DNA of 10,000 nt from assembly GCA_002005505.1 (NCBI GenBank), contig KV908337.1:783381-793380 (forward strand), given 5' to 3'. This DNA comes from Botryococcus braunii. Lineage: Eukaryota; Chlorophyta; Trebouxiophyceae. This document shows, in pieces, positions 8,418 to 10,000 of this stretch (positions are counted from its first letter, which is position 1; every line of letters begins with the position of its first letter). The notes beneath the pieces were generated by a model. The model worked only from the letters and a program-made list of their open reading frames with translations. It was not told the origin of the DNA and did no database searches. The translations under genes and the position numbers were made by a program.

Positions 8418-8705
8418 AATCACGTGATTCTGTACGCAATGATAAACTTGAGAAGCTTTTGCTGCATCAAGTGTGTATTAAATTTTGTATACAGCACAAG
8501 TTGATCATTTATCAAAAACATATACCATCAAGTTTTCTAGGCAGTGCTTCGATGTGATTTGCCGGCCAGGAATTTCGACGTCTTTATGCGTTCACCCTCT
8601 GGACATCTTTGTGCCCTCATTTGGCTCCACGGTTTTAGCTGCTGCAATGGGGCCTACGCCACCGGGGCCGGCTCGCAGGATCTGAGCTGCTTCAGGATGG
8701 CCTTC
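8111..8705 (+). repeat. Decayed third copy C of the long tandem repeat
   Basis: The first ~85 bases (GTAGCTGTGTTATGTAAGCC onward, with AGCGAGT and CTCCTGATT words) align with copies A and B. Similarity then fades and a GT/GC microsatellite of roughly 145 bases intervenes. Beyond it, GGCTCCACG (about 8622), GGGGCCTACG (about 8650) and TGCTTCAGGATGGCC (about 8689) reappear in copy order. Their offset from the copy start is close to that in copy B once the microsatellite is subtracted. The left edge is well supported; the right extension is tentative. Confidence 0.5.
8266..8414. repeat. Compound (GC)n/(GT)n microsatellite within copy C
   Basis: Alternating GTGC, GCGC and GT units run from about 8266 to 8330, including a GC run at about 8315-8330. 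An ACAAACACGAATGTGTG interruption follows, then GT at 8348-8414 (33 units). It alternates purine and pyrimidine throughout, so it is Z-DNA-prone. It may have expanded inside the third tandem copy. Confidence 0.95.
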
Positions 8706-8732
8706 TTGGATCTACATGTGACTTGTTTATTT

Positions 8733-8750
8733 CCAGGTGTGACACCTGTG
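8733..8750. other. Palindromic AGGTGTGACACCT site
   Basis: CAGGTG-TGA-CACCTG is a dyad after TTTATTTC. It contains AGGTGTGA, the T-box half-site word, plus CAGGTG/CACCTG E-boxes. The same TTTATTTCCAG also reads as a 3' splice site, after which one frame gives CDTCGQLVVKNGRMIS and a stop. Neither reading is supported by neighbours. Confidence 0.25.
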
Positions 8751-8804
8751 GACAACTTGTTGTAAAGAACGGACGGATGATATCGTGACCGAGCTGCATT
8801 CCTG

Positions 8805-8909
8805 ACTGGGGCAAGCAAGTTATTGTCGTAGGTAATAGCATACACCGCGAAGCGAAAGTGCCTCCGCGGTGTACGCTATTACCTACGACAATAACTTGCT
8901 TGCCCCAGT
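8805..8909. repeat. Near-perfect foldback: 45-bp arms, 15-base loop
   Basis: The left arm 8805-8849 (starting ACTGGGGCAAGCAAGTTATT) and right arm 8865-8909 (ending in its complement, ...CTTGCTTGCCCCAGT) pair over 45 positions with one mismatch (GCATAC against GTACGC). The loop is 8850-8864, AAGCGAAAGTGCCTC. The outer end reads CAGTG on the right and GACTG on the left, so a CACTG...CAGTG terminus may have lost one base. No target-site duplication is obvious (TCCTG on the left, GCACG on the right). It could be a recent foldback or MITE-like element, a source of hairpin RNA, or an assembly or sequencing foldback. Confidence 0.93.
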
Positions 8910-9000
8910 GCACGTGCCTGAAAGCGCATTCAACTTTCAGAATTACTTACTTTCAGTTTAGCAGTACGCAGTTTTTCACGACAGTAACGGAAGCGCCCGT

Positions 9001-9336
<336 letters not shown>

Positions 9337-9678
9337 GTGCGATCCGCGGTCCACTGCGGTGCTTATAACCCTACGGGCACACCAAAGCTGTGCACACCAA
9401 AAGAATACTTGGGTAATGGAAGACCTACTTTAAATTGGGTTTCTGCTGCAGCAGGCATTGCAGCAGAAACCCTTGCAGCTTATGATAGAAGAACAGTGTT
9501 CTGTTGGGGCAGAATGACATGTCTCACATTTTATATCGCAGGGATTTCCAGGAGCGCGGGGGGCCCGTTCCTGTTGCCCTCAGTGAAACATTTTAAGGGA
9601 AACGCGCGCCTCCCAGATGGCGAGATTTGTGTCACATTGCATCCACAGCGTTTGCAGAGCTGTTGTACGGCGAAATAG
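9337..9678 (+). CDS. Weak hypothetical reading frame
   Basis: An open frame of 113 codons (GTG first, ending TAG 9676-9678) with varied composition, for example PTLNWVSAAAGIAAETLAAY about a third of the way in. Codon use in the first two-thirds is A/T-ended, unlike the GC-rich exons at 687-2411. A weak splice acceptor precedes it, and TTTCCAG and CGCAG words occur within it. The hairpin at 9437-9472 lies inside. No domain was recognised, and it may well be a chance ORF. Confidence 0.12.
   Translation: MRSAVHCGAYNPTGTPKLCTPKEYLGNGRPTLNWVSAAAGIAAETLAAYDRRTVFCWGRMTCLTFYIAGISRSAGGPFLLPSVKHFKGNARLPDGEICVTLHPQRLQSCCTAK
9437..9472. repeat. Perfect hairpin, 14-bp stem and 8-base loop
   Basis: GGGTTTCTGCTGCA (9437-9450) pairs perfectly with TGCAGCAGAAACCC (9459-9472) around GCAGGCAT. 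The pairing does not extend outward (T faces T at 9436 and 9473), so the stem is short for a pre-miRNA. Confidence 0.8.
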
Positions 9679-10000
9679 GGGGTCCACTCCCTGTTGGAAG
9701 GAGGGTGCTCGGGAAGGGAAGATTGGTTTTTAATTGTCTCCTAATGTCGATTGGCTTACACTAGTCCAAGATTGGCTGTCAGCAGTCTAAGATCGCACTT
9801 CTGTAGTCAGATTGCTGTCATACAGGCTTGTTGTTGGCTAGAATGGACTGATGTTGGCTAATGTGGGACACAAGAGAGCTTTCGTATCGGGGCCATTCTC
9901 TTCGCGGACTATTGAAACTGCGAAGCGGCTAAGCGGCGCGGGAGACCTCTTATGTAACTCAGCAGTCTTCTCCAGTCGGTGACCACCTTGGGGAAGCGCA
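9679..10000. other. Unique right-end sequence, no gene recognised
   Basis: ATTGG words (inverted CCAAT) occur near 9722, 9750 and 9771. AGCAGTCTAAGAT and TTGTTGGCTA-type short near-repeats lie between 9780 and 9860. There is no long open frame and no RNA-gene signature. Confidence 0.4.

Noticed and set aside
9920..9960. 5S rRNA-like words (GGCTAAGCGG, GGGAGACC)
   Set aside because: Only short isolated words match; the surrounding promoter boxes and stems of 5S rRNA are absent.

Overview
This window looks like nuclear DNA from an animal. It holds no operons, ribosome-binding sites or densely packed reading frames. It is dominated by very long dinucleotide microsatellites, several degenerate minisatellites, homopolymer runs and a few short stretches with the composition and splice signals of exons. 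The mix of long (CA)n, (GA)n and (GT)n blocks with GC- and CpG-rich putative exons would suit a lamprey-like or other microsatellite-rich metazoan genome. That assignment is a guess; no diagnostic gene was recognised.

Layout. A ~39-bp degenerate minisatellite fills about 24-400. A GC-rich two-exon gene candidate follows on the + strand (687-959 and 1773-2411), separated by a phase-0 intron that contains a (CA)n block. Just after its stop lies a 33-bp minisatellite (2427-2657). A 21-bp minisatellite (3174-3330) and a 200-base purine tract (3450-3652) come next. After them is a short stretch (3660-3727) that resembles the end of a Ty3/gypsy-type retrotransposon running into an LTR. From 4041 to 5398 the window is mostly (GA)n/(GT)n and (CA)n-(CT)n-(CA)n compound microsatellite. 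A second, weaker exon pair (4774-4830 and 5840-6062) brackets most of that second compound block, again in phase.

The right half holds tandem copies of a ~620-640 bp unit (6849-7467, 7468-8110 and a decayed third copy to about 8705). Each clear copy carries two related GC-rich hairpin modules. Further right are a near-perfect foldback with 45-bp arms and a 15-base loop (8805-8909), a 49-unit (CA)n run (9003-9100), and a 14-bp-stem hairpin (9437-9472) inside a weak reading frame.

The strongest unexplained signals are the long foldback and the ~620-bp hairpin-bearing tandem repeat. No gene family was recognised with confidence, so nothing can be said about how the putative genes work together. 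I found no convincing tRNA, rRNA, CRISPR or toxin gene and no recognisable virus-derived gene.
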